DNA from: Gammaproteobacteria bacterium
GTDB lineage: Bacteria; Pseudomonadota; Gammaproteobacteria; Steroidobacterales; Foliamicaceae
Assembly (NCBI GenBank): GCA_009845905.1
Contig: VXYS01000004.1
Span: 215,285-279,284 of the forward strand
Reading direction: 5' to 3'
Length of the DNA stretch: 64,000 nucleotides
This document shows positions 45,407 through 53,626 of the stretch, piece by piece. The position numbers and the translations under genes were made by a program. The notes below the pieces were generated by a model. It was not told where the DNA came from. It did not search any database and saw only the letters and a program-made list of their open reading frames with translations. The stretch's first letter is position 1; each line of letters starts with the position of its first letter.

Positions 45407-45693
45407 GCGACGATCCCCGTTCCTACAACAACCCCGACCGCCCGACGCTCACGGCGGACGACATGCCGGGCGTTGGCCAGGCTGTAATGACGCTCACCCA
45501 TGAGCTCTACGTCCTGATCGACCGCATCGCCGCGCTGGAAGCGGTGCTCGAGCGCCACGGCATGGACGTCAGCACGGAAATCGAGGCCTTCAAGCCGGAC
45601 GCGGAACAGCAGGATCGGCTCAACGAGCGCGGCCGCGCCCTGGTCGCCCGCGTCACCAACGCCCTGGCCGGTAAACCCGACCCTCTGCCCTGA
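45403..45693 (+). CDS. Small helical partner of the methyltransferase (module copy 2)
   Basis: This 96-residue protein has no known domain. Its core VMTLTHELYVLIDRIAALEA, then LERHGMD, and IEAFKPDAEQQDRL with LVARVTNAL lines up with the small proteins at 14055 and 49747: EL, aromatic, DR, LE, L and G fall at identical spacing. It overlaps the methyltransferase gene by four bases, the tightest of the three pairs. A hairpin-2 repeat follows ten bases after its stop, where the unit meets the convergent operon ending at 45783. Confidence 0.78.
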   Translation: MSDDPRSYNNPDRPTLTADDMPGVGQAVMTLTHELYVLIDRIAALEAVLERHGMDVSTEIEAFKPDAEQQDRLNERGRALVARVTNALAGKPDPLP

Positions 45694-45702
45694 CCGCTGC
45701 CG

Positions 45703-45775
45703 CCCTGGGAGCGAGGGCATGACCCTCGCGGCGTCCGGCCTTCCTGGAGGACGAGACGTCCTCCCTCCAGAGCCT
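45703..45775. repeat. Hairpin family 2, copy 2 (two adjacent hairpins)
   Basis: GCGAGGG-CATGA-CCCTCGC at 45711-45729 and GGAGGAC-GAGAC-GTCCTCC at 45746-45764. Compared with the copy at 8629 read on the minus strand, the flank CGCCCTGGGAG, the CATG loop, GGCG/GCCTTC spacer and the GxGAC loop are kept, but the stems are changed on both sides so that pairing is preserved. It lies between two convergent operons and is a candidate bidirectional terminator. Confidence 0.78.
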
Positions 45776-45782
45776 CCCGCCT

Positions 45783-46952
45783 CTAGAGCGGTTCGGTGGC
45801 GGGGTCGTAGTGGGAAAGGCCGAGGGTCTCCTCGGTGACTACGGGCCGTCGGGCCAATTCGTCCGGGTCCTGCTGCATCAGGCGCTCGCCCCCGTGAAGG
45901 GACTCGCGGTGGATGACGGTCACACGCTCCCGGCGGGCGTTCTCGTAGCGACGCAGCGCCTCATCGGCCCCTTCGAACTCGATCAGCGATCGGCATAGGA
46001 TCACCGCGTCCTCGATCGCCATCGCGGCGCCCTGGCCCAACCAGGGCAGCATCGGGTGCGCGGCGTCGCCCAGCACGGCAGCCCGGCCCTTGACCCAGCG
46101 AGGCAGGGGTGGACGCGAAAAAAGCCCCCATTTGTGGCAGCGCCCTCCCGAAAAAGCCCTCAGCACGACGCGCGCGTCGTCGTGGAAGTCGGAAAACACT
46201 TCCCGCACCGCATCGATGTCGCCGGTTTGCGACCAGCCTTCGGCGGACCAGCCCTCATCGACCTGCGAAAAAGCCACGAAATTCTGCAACCGTCCGTGGC
46301 GAACGGGGTAGCGAACGAACATGCGCCCCGGCGCCACGAACACCATGGAGCCGGGGCGGGACTGTTCGTCGCCCAACTCGTCCCGCGTAACCAGGCCCCT
46401 CCAGGCCACGAAGCCGGAGAATTCCGGCGCCGGTTCGGAGAAGACCTCGCGGCGCACGGTGGACTTGAGCCCGTCGGCGCCGACCAGCAAGTCGGCGGCT
46501 GCCTGCGATCCGTCCACAAAGTCCAGCACGTAAGCGCCCGCCGGATCATCCGAAACGGCCGTCAGTTCCTTGTCTAGGACCAGCGCATCCGGCTGCAGCG
46601 CGGCCAGCCTTTCGCGCAGAAGATCGTGCAGATCGGCGCGATGGGCCTGCAGGTACGGCGCGCCCAGTTGCTCGCGCGTGTTGTGGCGCCTGAAGTTCAC
46701 CAGCACCTTGCCGTTGGCGTAGTGGCGCGTGACCTGGGTCGGCGGCTCGTCGGCCATCGCCTCCAGGCGCTCGCCCACACCCAGGTAGCGAAGTCCCTTG
46801 ACGGCATTCGGCGACAGCGAAACGCCGGCGCCGATCTCCCTGAGCTCGGGCGCCTGCTCATAGACGCGCAGCCGCCTGCCGGCCCGGGCCAGTCCCAGTG
46901 CCAGCGCGAGGCCGCCGATTCCGGCGCCGACAACCGCGATTTCTTCCGCCAC
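45783..46952 (-). CDS. FAD-dependent aromatic-ring hydroxylase-like monooxygenase
   Basis: This 389-residue class A flavoprotein monooxygenase has the FAD-binding GxGxxG (VVGAGIGGLALALGLARAG), LVGADGLKSTVR with the DG motif that contacts NAD(P)H, and GDAAHPMLPWLGQGAAMAIED, which closes the FAD site. It resembles salicylate and 3-hydroxybenzoate hydroxylases (LREIGAGVSLSPNAVKGL). It starts with GTG six bases after the FAD oxidase stop and is the last gene of a five-gene unit. A hydroxylation of an aromatic or polyketide-like ring is the likely reaction type. Confidence 0.9.
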   Translation of the reverse strand: MAEEIAVVGAGIGGLALALGLARAGRRLRVYEQAPELREIGAGVSLSPNAVKGLRYLGVGERLEAMADEPPTQVTRHYANGKVLVNFRRHNTREQLGAPYLQAHRADLHDLLRERLAALQPDALVLDKELTAVSDDPAGAYVLDFVDGSQAAADLLVGADGLKSTVRREVFSEPAPEFSGFVAWRGLVTRDELGDEQSRPGSMVFVAPGRMFVRYPVRHGRLQNFVAFSQVDEGWSAEGWSQTGDIDAVREVFSDFHDDARVVLRAFSGGRCHKWGLFSRPPLPRWVKGRAAVLGDAAHPMLPWLGQGAAMAIEDAVILCRSLIEFEGADEALRRYENARRERVTVIHRESLHGGERLMQQDPDELARRPVVTEETLGLSHYDPATEPL

Positions 46953-46958
46953 GGGTTG

Positions 46959-48542
46959 CTAGATGCCGAGGGCGCCGGGGTTGATCAGCCCCGAGGGGTC
47001 CACCTGCCGCTTGACGGAGCGCAGCAACTCCAGGGCGCCGGGGTCGCGGTCTCTCGCATACGGGTAGGCGCGGCCGATCTGAAGGTGCACCGCGCCATGC
47101 CGGTACATGAGTTCGATCAGCTCCACGCGCATACGCTCCACCAGCTCCCGGCCCTCGGGGTTCGCCCGGCCCTCGCTCGCGACGCCCTTCATTTCTTCCG
47201 GAAGGTACTCGCGATGGTAGGAAAGCCACTCGTCATCCCAGTAAATGACCACCTCCCAGAGGAACCCGGCCCTGGCGCTGGTGCTGTAGACGACGAATGC
47301 CTGCACGCGCTTCTCTTCGCACTCCAGGCGAATGTCATCCAGGTACCGCAGGTACTCTTCATGCAGCCCCACGGCGCTCGAAAACGGCACGATCGCATGC
47401 AGGGGCAAGAGCCGGCGGCCGGTGGGGCTCACGATCATCGGAGCCGGAAACGGGACCGCACGCGCGTACTCGGCCATCGTATTGGCCACTTCGATGCCCC
47501 GATCGCCGACCGCCCTGCGTATCCGCCGCAGATTCGTGCGCAGTTCCGCCGCGTCCGCCCCTTCGGTGAGGAAGTTCAACAGGTATTTCGAGGCGTTCAG
47601 GAACCGGCGGCCGCCCGTCGCTATCCGCAGCCCCTTGCGCAGGGCCTGCACGGGCCCGGAAGCGGCGCGCATGATGGTGAAGAGGTTGCGCGCATCCTGC
47701 TTCAATTCGGCCCGGCCCGCGGCCTGCCGGATCAGTTCGGTCTCCGCGCCGAACACCTCGGTGGCGAGACCGCTGCGCGCCACGCGCCGGGTCGCCTCCA
47801 CGAGTTGGGAAAAATCATCGAACGAGAAACTCAGGCCCTCGCCGGCAGCGGGCCGCGGCTCCAGCTTGAGCGTCACCGCCGTCTTCACTCCCAGGGCGCC
47901 CGCGTCGCCGCAGAAAAGCCCGGTGAGATCCGGGCCGTATTCCCGGAAAAAGGAACTGTGCTCCGGCTGTCCTCCGGAACCGGTCACCAGCACGCTGCCG
48001 TCCCCCAGCACGACCTCCAGCCCCAATGCGGCGGAAACCGAAGGCCCGTGCCTTCCCGAACCGAAAGTGACCGCCCCCTGCGACATGGCGCCGCCGACGG
48101 TCGAAAGCCGGCCGGACATCGGCCCCCAGAACACCGATCTCAGCCCGTGTTCGGCGAGTTCCGCATCCACGGCGGACCAGGTGCATCCGGACTCCACCGT
48201 GGCGTAGAGATCGTGCGCATTGATCTCGCGCACCGCGTTGAGGCGGCCGGTGTCCAGGACGATCGAGCGCGCGCGATCTGGCAGGAAGGCGTCCGTGTAC
48301 GACATGCCGCCGCCCCGCACGAACGTCGCCGTTTCGTGTGCATGGCAGGCCCGCAAAACGGCCTGCACTTCCCGCGTGGAGCCGGGGCTGACCACGGCCA
48401 GCGGCATCTCGACGCTTCGGTAAACGTCCTGCGAAGCGAGTTCCCTCGCTTCCTCCGATGTGACCGCGTGCTCCGGCCCGACCGCCGCGATCAGCGCATC
48501 GATCAGCGCCGCGCCGTCATCGCCGGGGCCGTCGCCGCCCAT
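46959..48542 (-). CDS. FAD-linked oxidase of the vanillyl-alcohol oxidase fold
   Basis: This 527-residue flavoenzyme has an FAD_binding_4 (PCMH) half: VVSPGSTREVQAVLRACHAH, FVRGGGMSYTDAF, VESGCTWSAVDAELAEHG and GGAMSQGAVTFGSGRHGP. A C-terminal FAD-oxidase_C half ends in LELLRSVKRQVDPSGLINPG. No clear His or Tyr for covalent flavin attachment could be assigned. Relatives oxidise phenols, hydroxyacids or aldehydes. It lies between the methyltransferase and the ring-hydroxylase-like gene, all on one strand. Confidence 0.88.
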   Translation of the reverse strand: MGGDGPGDDGAALIDALIAAVGPEHAVTSEEARELASQDVYRSVEMPLAVVSPGSTREVQAVLRACHAHETATFVRGGGMSYTDAFLPDRARSIVLDTGRLNAVREINAHDLYATVESGCTWSAVDAELAEHGLRSVFWGPMSGRLSTVGGAMSQGAVTFGSGRHGPSVSAALGLEVVLGDGSVLVTGSGGQPEHSSFFREYGPDLTGLFCGDAGALGVKTAVTLKLEPRPAAGEGLSFSFDDFSQLVEATRRVARSGLATEVFGAETELIRQAAGRAELKQDARNLFTIMRAASGPVQALRKGLRIATGGRRFLNASKYLLNFLTEGADAAELRTNLRRIRRAVGDRGIEVANTMAEYARAVPFPAPMIVSPTGRRLLPLHAIVPFSSAVGLHEEYLRYLDDIRLECEEKRVQAFVVYSTSARAGFLWEVVIYWDDEWLSYHREYLPEEMKGVASEGRANPEGRELVERMRVELIELMYRHGAVHLQIGRAYPYARDRDPGALELLRSVKRQVDPSGLINPGALGI

Positions 48543-48572
48543 GACTCAGTCCCGGGCCGGGGAAATATCCAC

Positions 48573-48597
48573 GGAGGGCGGGACGCCCTCCCTCCCA
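48573..48597. repeat. Hairpin family 2, copy 3 (half element)
   Basis: GGAGGGC-GGGAC-GCCCTCC at 48573-48591 followed by CTCCCAGG matches the second hairpin of the copy at 8629 (minus strand). The first hairpin with the CATG loop is missing. It lies in the 72 bases between the methyltransferase end and the FAD oxidase start. Confidence 0.65.
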
Positions 48598-48614
48598 GGT
48601 TCACCGCGCATTTG

Positions 48615-49679
48615 TCAGCCGGGCTTGGTGGCCAGCGTATTGAGCAGAAACGTGTTGGTGGTTTCCTTCCTGACGTCCTCGAAGCCCACTTCTTCAAGCA
48701 GGGCCGCGAAATCGAACGCACCGAACGCCTGGGAATAAGGCTCGCAGTTGTAGCGCGCGTCGAACACCTTCCACATCCAGTTCGGGGTGGGAAACGCAGT
48801 GGAGTTGGGCGTATCGATCACCGTAAGCGTACCGCCCGGGCGCAGCACCCGGAGCATCTCGCGGACGATCGGCTCAAAGGTGTGCTCGGGGACCTCGTGA
48901 AACAGGATGTAGGCCAGCACCGCGTCGAACGAATCGTCGTCATGCTCCATGTTCTCCGCCAGGGCCTGCTGAAAATGAACGTCCACGCCCATATCGGTTG
49001 CGCGCAGGTGCGCATAGCGCAACATGGGCAGCGCAACGTCCAGCCCCCAGACCTCCGCCTGCGGATGCCGCTCCTTCAAGACCGTCGTGCATTGCCCGAT
49101 CGAGCAGCCGAGATCCAGGATTCGCCGGACCTGCCCGTCCGCCGGCAGCCTCATGTCCTCCACGCAGGCTTCGTGAATTTCATCCTTGTCGTTGTCGCCC
49201 TGGTAGAAGACCCGGGTGCCGTGATAGAAGACAAAGCCCGCCAGGTTGTCGCCGCAATAGCCGCCGGGCTGGAGGTGGATGTCCTCGCAGGCCGACTCCG
49301 GCACCTGGAAATCCGGATCGTAGTGCAGGTGACCGGGGTTGCGTTCCTCGGCTTCGGTCAGGCGGCCTTCCCAGAACTCGCGATCGGCCGCGTACGAGTC
49401 CTGCAGCTTCTGCCAGGCAAGCTGCTGCTGGCTGCGCATCACGCGCTTCCAGCCCGCGACCGCCGGGCTTCGGTCGATTTCCGGCGCAAGCTGTGCGTAC
49501 TGGTCCGCGTCGATGACAGCGGGCATGCCGGCTTGCGCGGCAATGCCGCCCACCTCGCCGGCGATTTCGGGAAACCACGACCGTATCGCGAAGTTGCGGA
49601 CCTCGGTCATGTACTCCATGTGGCTGGCGTCCTCCCTCCTGGGGGGATGGGGGTGCTTGCCGGGATTTCTCTGTTCCAT
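48615..49679 (-). CDS. SAM-dependent methyltransferase with helical N-terminal domain (module copy 3)
   Basis: This 354-residue enzyme is the most diverged of the three. Its N-terminal 125 residues are helical, then PESACEDIHLQPGGYCGD takes the place of the GGWDG block. Motif I is ILDLGCSIGQCTTVL (187-201), with WGLDVALPML, LAYILFHEVPEHTFE and VLRPGGTLTVIDTPN, and LEEVGFEDVRKETTN at the end. The small partner gene lies directly upstream (67 bases), whereas in the other copies it is downstream. It is in a unit with a PhyH-like dioxygenase and two flavoenzymes, which points to tailoring of a small organic molecule. Confidence 0.88.
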   Translation of the reverse strand: MEQRNPGKHPHPPRREDASHMEYMTEVRNFAIRSWFPEIAGEVGGIAAQAGMPAVIDADQYAQLAPEIDRSPAVAGWKRVMRSQQQLAWQKLQDSYAADREFWEGRLTEAEERNPGHLHYDPDFQVPESACEDIHLQPGGYCGDNLAGFVFYHGTRVFYQGDNDKDEIHEACVEDMRLPADGQVRRILDLGCSIGQCTTVLKERHPQAEVWGLDVALPMLRYAHLRATDMGVDVHFQQALAENMEHDDDSFDAVLAYILFHEVPEHTFEPIVREMLRVLRPGGTLTVIDTPNSTAFPTPNWMWKVFDARYNCEPYSQAFGAFDFAALLEEVGFEDVRKETTNTFLLNTLATKPG

Positions 49680-49746
49680 ATCTGCTTTCCTGTTTCAGGG
49701 GCGCCGAATGCACTCAAAGATTAACGCACGTCGGCTGCGAACGGCG

Positions 49747-50064
49747 CTAGCCGTCGGCGCGCATGGTGCGGAGGGGATCGAGCAGGCGAGTCACCAGGGC
49801 GGTCAGCTCCTCCTGCCGGCCCTGCGCGTCGGACTCGGAATGGGTTTCAATTTCCTCGGGCGTAACCACGCCCTTGGACTGCAGCAGCGACTCCAGCGCC
49901 CGGCGACGGTCGCGCTCGATCCAGAGTTCGCCGCCCAGGACGATGACCGCTTCCAGCAGGCGGTCCATCACCGGATGAGGAAGGAAATGCGGTTCCTCGC
50001 CGGGACCCGGCAGGGCGGCGCGCTCCACCTGCGCCCGGGACAATTCGTCATGGTTCGTATTCAT
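49747..50064 (-). CDS. Small helical partner of the methyltransferase (module copy 3)
   Basis: This 105-residue protein shows LLEAVIVLGGELWIERDRRR, then ALESLLQSKGVVT, IETHSES and LTALVTRLLDPL, aligning with the small proteins at 14055 and 45403 through EL(W/Y), DR, LE, L and G. The ATG at 50064 is preferred; an upstream in-frame start overlaps the dioxygenase and adds Arg-rich sequence unlike the others. It lies between the dioxygenase (37 bases) and methyltransferase genes. Function unknown; probably works with the methyltransferase. Confidence 0.78.
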   Translation of the reverse strand: MNTNHDELSRAQVERAALPGPGEEPHFLPHPVMDRLLEAVIVLGGELWIERDRRRALESLLQSKGVVTPEEIETHSESDAQGRQEELTALVTRLLDPLRTMRADG

Positions 50065-50101
50065 TGCCTGCCTCCCCGGCCGTGTTCGCGCGCAGGCCCG
50101 G

Positions 50102-51031
50102 TCAGCCTGCCTTCTGCGCCGCCATCGCGCGCTTGAATGCATCGTACTCGTTGATGTCCGAACGGCGATCACGGCTCCAGCTCGTGGCAAAGCCGGTCGG
50201 GAAATCGGCATCGCCGTCCCGGTAGCCGTCTTCCGACCACAAGACGGGAAACAGCGGTCCGCCCGGCGGCTCCCCTTCGATCATTTCATCGAAGCTGACA
50301 CCGGCCAGGTTCACGCAGTCCGGCCTCGGATGCCAGCGAATATCGTCGCCGAATACGCGTATGGACAGCGCGATCCGCCAGTCGTCCGCGTTATTGCCGT
50401 GCGAGTAGTGCAGCGTCCATGGATGCACGATCAGGATATCGCCGGGGTCCATCTCCCATTTCAGGAAGCGATTGGCGGGATCGGCGCGGAGTTTCTCCCC
50501 ATCCGGATGCGGCACGCGGTCGTCCGGCCGCTCCATCTGACGCGCATTGGGCGAGAACAGCCAATAGCGAACGTCCTGGCTCTGCGAACCGGCAATGCAC
50601 TCCAGCGAGTTCTCCTCGGCGATCGGAGTCAGCGGCACCCAGATCGAGGGCACCATCTTGCCAACCGTCGGCCAGCCCATCCGGTCGCAGTGCCATATCG
50701 TTGTCTTGCTGGAGCGCGGAGGCTTGACGAAGAACTCGTCGAAGAAAAAGCGCACCATGCTCGACCTCATCACCCGGGCGGCCGCTTCGGACACAGGCGA
50801 CTCGAACACGAACTTCCGGAATTCCGGCACCTTGCGCGACATGTAGCGGCCGGGATACGTCGGCAGCAGGCCGACATCCTCGTTGTCTATGGCGATCCGC
50901 CGGGCGGCCGGAATCAGCGAGTCGATCCAGCGCCGATCCACTATGCCCCGCAGACATACGACTCCGTCGCGTTCGTACGTCTCTATTTCTTCACTGGTAA
51001 TGGGCCGGCACGGTTCAGGCAATGTGGTCAT
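50102..51031 (-). CDS. Phytanoyl-CoA dioxygenase (PhyH)-family Fe(II)/2-oxoglutarate oxygenase
   Basis: This 309-residue oxygenase has the iron ligands His114 and Asp116 in TIWHCDRMGW, a distal His in WTLHYSHGNN (208 or 211) and an Arg (225, IALSIRVFG) to hold 2-oxoglutarate. PGDILIVHPW is the usual turn before the distal ligand. The family hydroxylates lipids, alkaloids or other small molecules. It heads the unit of partner protein, methyltransferase and two flavin enzymes, and is divergent from an aldehyde dehydrogenase with 163 bases between the starts, in which I see no clear promoter. Confidence 0.92.
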   Translation of the reverse strand: MTTLPEPCRPITSEEIETYERDGVVCLRGIVDRRWIDSLIPAARRIAIDNEDVGLLPTYPGRYMSRKVPEFRKFVFESPVSEAAARVMRSSMVRFFFDEFFVKPPRSSKTTIWHCDRMGWPTVGKMVPSIWVPLTPIAEENSLECIAGSQSQDVRYWLFSPNARQMERPDDRVPHPDGEKLRADPANRFLKWEMDPGDILIVHPWTLHYSHGNNADDWRIALSIRVFGDDIRWHPRPDCVNLAGVSFDEMIEGEPPGGPLFPVLWSEDGYRDGDADFPTGFATSWSRDRRSDINEYDAFKRAMAAQKAG

Positions 51032-51194
51032 GGTCAGTCAGGCCGTCGCAGGGTATCCGGCAAATGTACACGAGACCGGCACCATACCGCCAATAGAAAA
51101 CACGTTGCCCTTCCATAAACGCGGTGAATGGCGACTTTACGGTGTCAGTCGGGCTGCATAGAATCAACGTTCCTTTGCATCGGGGGATGCCGCC

Positions 51195-52676
51195 ATGGGA
51201 ATCTCGACCAATCCGGCCGAGCGGCTGAGCCGGCCGCAACCGCACTTCATCAACGGCGAACGCGTCTCGAGCGGAAGCTTGCGGGACGTTCTGGATCCGG
51301 CCACCGGAAAGCCGATCTCGCAATTGCATCTGGGCGGACAGAGTGAAGTCGATGCAGCGGTCGCGGCCGCCCGGGCGGCGCTGCCGGCCTGGGCCGCCGT
51401 TCCCCCGGACGAGCGCGCAAGGCTGATTCTCGGATTCGCGGAGCTGATGGAGGCCAGTGCGGAGGACATTACCGAGTTGTCGATCCTGGACGGCGGCCTG
51501 CCGCGCATGATCGCGCAGGGCTCGGCGCCGTTCGCGTCCCTGTTCCTGCGCTATTACGCAGGATGGACGAACAAGATCACCGGCAAGACGATGCCATCTT
51601 CGGCCATGGGCAAATCCCCGAACGACCTGCTTGCGTACACACTGCGGGAACCGATCGGCGTGGTGGGCGCGATCACGCCCTGGAACTATCCGTTCGGCAT
51701 GGAAATGCTCAAGATCGCCCCGGTGCTGGCAGCCGGCTGCACGCTGGTGCTGAAACCCGCTGAAGACGCTCCCATCGCGGGCTTGCTGATGGCGGAGATT
51801 GCGCGGGAAGCCGGCTTTCCGGACGGCGTGTTCAACGTCGTCAACGGACTCGGCGAAGAGGCCGGCGCCGCGCTGACCGCACACGACGACGTGGACAAGA
51901 TTGCTTTTACCGGATCGACCGAGGTCGGACGGATCATCGTCAAGGCCGCGGCGGGCAACCTGAAGAAGGTCTCGCTCGAGCTGGGCGGCAAGTCTCCCGT
52001 GTTCGTGTTTCCGGATGCGGACCTCGCAGCCACCGTGCCCGGAGTGGCCATGGCCGGTTTTCTGCTGTCCGGCCAGAATTGCGTCTGCGGCAGCCGCCTG
52101 TTCGTGCACGAGAAGATCGCCGACGACCTGGCGGCGGGAATCGCCGAGTTCGCCGGCAGCATGCAGATCGGTCCCGGCTCGGACCCGGCCAACATGATCG
52201 GTCCGTTGATTACCGAGCGTCAGTGCGAGCGGGTCGAGGGAATGATTGCCCATGCGGAAAAGGAAGGCGCGAAGCGAGTCACCGGCGGCAATCGCCTGGA
52301 TCGCGACGGCTGGTTCATCGAGCCGACGCTGTTTACGGATTGCGAGCCGGACATGCAGATCGTTCGCGAAGAGGTGTTCGGCCCGGTGATTTCGATGCAG
52401 ACTTTCTCGGACGACGAGGACTTCGAGTCGCTGGCGGCGCGCGGCAACGACACAACCTACGGGCTGTCCGGCAGCGTCTGGACCCGCGACCTGGAAACGG
52501 CGATGCGCATGACCCGGCTGATCGACGCCGGCCAGGTGGGCGTGAACTGCCATGCCGCGATGGATCCCACTATGCCGTTCGGGGGCAACAAGCAGTCGGG
52601 CTGGGGGCGCGAGTTCGGCGAAGCGGCGCTGGATCTCTACACCAAGACCAAGGCGGTCACGCTGTCCTGGTCCTAG
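51195..52676 (+). CDS. NAD(P)-dependent aldehyde dehydrogenase
   Basis: This 493-residue enzyme has the catalytic Cys296 in GQNCVCGSRLF, the general-base Glu in SLELGGKSP (about 262), the cofactor loop FTGSTEVGR and ITPWNYPFGMEMLKIAPV. The second Cys two residues on is common in betaine-aldehyde-like members. It would oxidise an aldehyde to the acid. It starts at the ATG at 51195 and may share a regulatory region with the divergent dioxygenase operon. A 28-bp hairpin of family 1 starts six bases after its stop. Confidence 0.93.
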   Translation: MGISTNPAERLSRPQPHFINGERVSSGSLRDVLDPATGKPISQLHLGGQSEVDAAVAAARAALPAWAAVPPDERARLILGFAELMEASAEDITELSILDGGLPRMIAQGSAPFASLFLRYYAGWTNKITGKTMPSSAMGKSPNDLLAYTLREPIGVVGAITPWNYPFGMEMLKIAPVLAAGCTLVLKPAEDAPIAGLLMAEIAREAGFPDGVFNVVNGLGEEAGAALTAHDDVDKIAFTGSTEVGRIIVKAAAGNLKKVSLELGGKSPVFVFPDADLAATVPGVAMAGFLLSGQNCVCGSRLFVHEKIADDLAAGIAEFAGSMQIGPGSDPANMIGPLITERQCERVEGMIAHAEKEGAKRVTGGNRLDRDGWFIEPTLFTDCEPDMQIVREEVFGPVISMQTFSDDEDFESLAARGNDTTYGLSGSVWTRDLETAMRMTRLIDAGQVGVNCHAAMDPTMPFGGNKQSGWGREFGEAALDLYTKTKAVTLSWS

Positions 52677-52682
52677 TGCTCC

Positions 52683-52779
52683 GCCTTTCTTCGCCTCCTT
52701 CTTTCGGGAGACGCCTTCCATGGCTTGGTTCCGCCATCCCTGGCTCCAACACTCCCGAAAGAAGGAGGCGAAGAAAGGC
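52683..52779. repeat. Hairpin family 1, copy C: 28-bp perfect arms
   Basis: Arms at 52683-52710 and 52752-52779 are perfectly complementary over 28 bases; the loop is 41 bases. The loop keeps the family borders (GGAG-ACGC on one side, CCAACA-CTCC on the other) and CATGGCTTGG but lacks the AACCCATCC block. It lies between the aldehyde dehydrogenase and RutD-like genes. Confidence 0.85.
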
Positions 52780-52806
52780 TAACGCAGTACGCGCCTGAGA
52801 AGCTCT

Positions 52807-53604
52807 GTGCCCCTGATTTCCGCGGGCGACGCCGAGCTCTACGCCGAGGAGCGCGGCGAGGGCGAGGTCCTGCTGCTGGTGGCGGGTCTGGGCGGCTCGG
52901 GGACCTTCTGGCGCAACCAGGTCGAGTATTTCTCGCCGCGCTACCGGGTAATGACCTACGACCACCGCGGCGTGGGGCGCAGCCCTGCCGCGCCGCTGCA
53001 TAACAGCGTCAGCGAGATGGCGGACGACGCGCTGGCGCTGATGGACGCGCTTCGAATCGAAACGGCGCACGTGGTCGGTCATTCGACCGGAGGCGCGATC
53101 GGTCAGCAGCTGGCGCTGCGGGCGCCGGAGCGTGTCCGGTCACTGGTGCTCAGCTCAAGCTGGGCCGGACCGACGCCGCTGTTCGTCGAACTGTTCCAGC
53201 TCCGCCGGAAGATCCTGCTGGACGCCGGCGCCGAGAGTTACCTGTTCTCCGGGACCCTGCTGGTTACTCCGGCGTGGGCGATCGAGGACTCCTATCCGGG
53301 CAGGGAAAGGATCGTCGCGGAGCGGCTCAAGGTGTTTCCGGGGGTCGAGGCGGAACTGGGGCGGCTGAACGCCGTCATGACACATAACCTGAGAGAGGAA
53401 ATTCAGGAAATCCGCGTCCCGACCGGGGTCATATCGGCGAAAGACGATGTGCTTACGCCCCCCGGCATGGCGCGGGAACTGGCCGAGCGGATTCCCGGCG
53501 CCCGCCGGGTGATGCTGCCGGAAGGCGGGCACTTCTGCACGGTGACCGTGGCCGACCGTTACAACGACGAACTGGCCCGCCTGCTGCGGGAAATCAATAC
53601 CTGA
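52807..53604 (+). CDS. RutD-like alpha/beta hydrolase
   Basis: This 265-residue hydrolase has the nucleophile Ser93 in VVGHSTGGAIG, the oxyanion turn VAGLGGSGTFW, an acid in ISAKDDVLTPP and the final His in LPEGGHFCTVT. The overall run, including LGRLNAVMTHNLREEI, is close to RutD (aminoacrylate hydrolase) and enol-lactonases. No other rut gene is present, so the substrate is probably different. It starts with GTG at 52807. The gene is bracketed by two family-1 hairpins, at 52683 and 53627. Confidence 0.88.
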   Translation: MPLISAGDAELYAEERGEGEVLLLVAGLGGSGTFWRNQVEYFSPRYRVMTYDHRGVGRSPAAPLHNSVSEMADDALALMDALRIETAHVVGHSTGGAIGQQLALRAPERVRSLVLSSSWAGPTPLFVELFQLRRKILLDAGAESYLFSGTLLVTPAWAIEDSYPGRERIVAERLKVFPGVEAELGRLNAVMTHNLREEIQEIRVPTGVISAKDDVLTPPGMARELAERIPGARRVMLPEGGHFCTVTVADRYNDELARLLREINT

Positions 53605-53626
53605 GCTGATTCAGCCCAAGAGTAGA

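Noticed and set aside
46626..49724. 1032-codon open frame on the plus strand
   Set aside because: It covers the antisense of the two flavoenzymes and methyltransferase; its composition is Arg/His/Gln-rich without motifs, so it is a shadow.
52807..53604. True RutD of the pyrimidine-degradation operon
   Set aside because: None of rutA, rutB, rutC or rutF is near; only fold-level and motif similarity is claimed.
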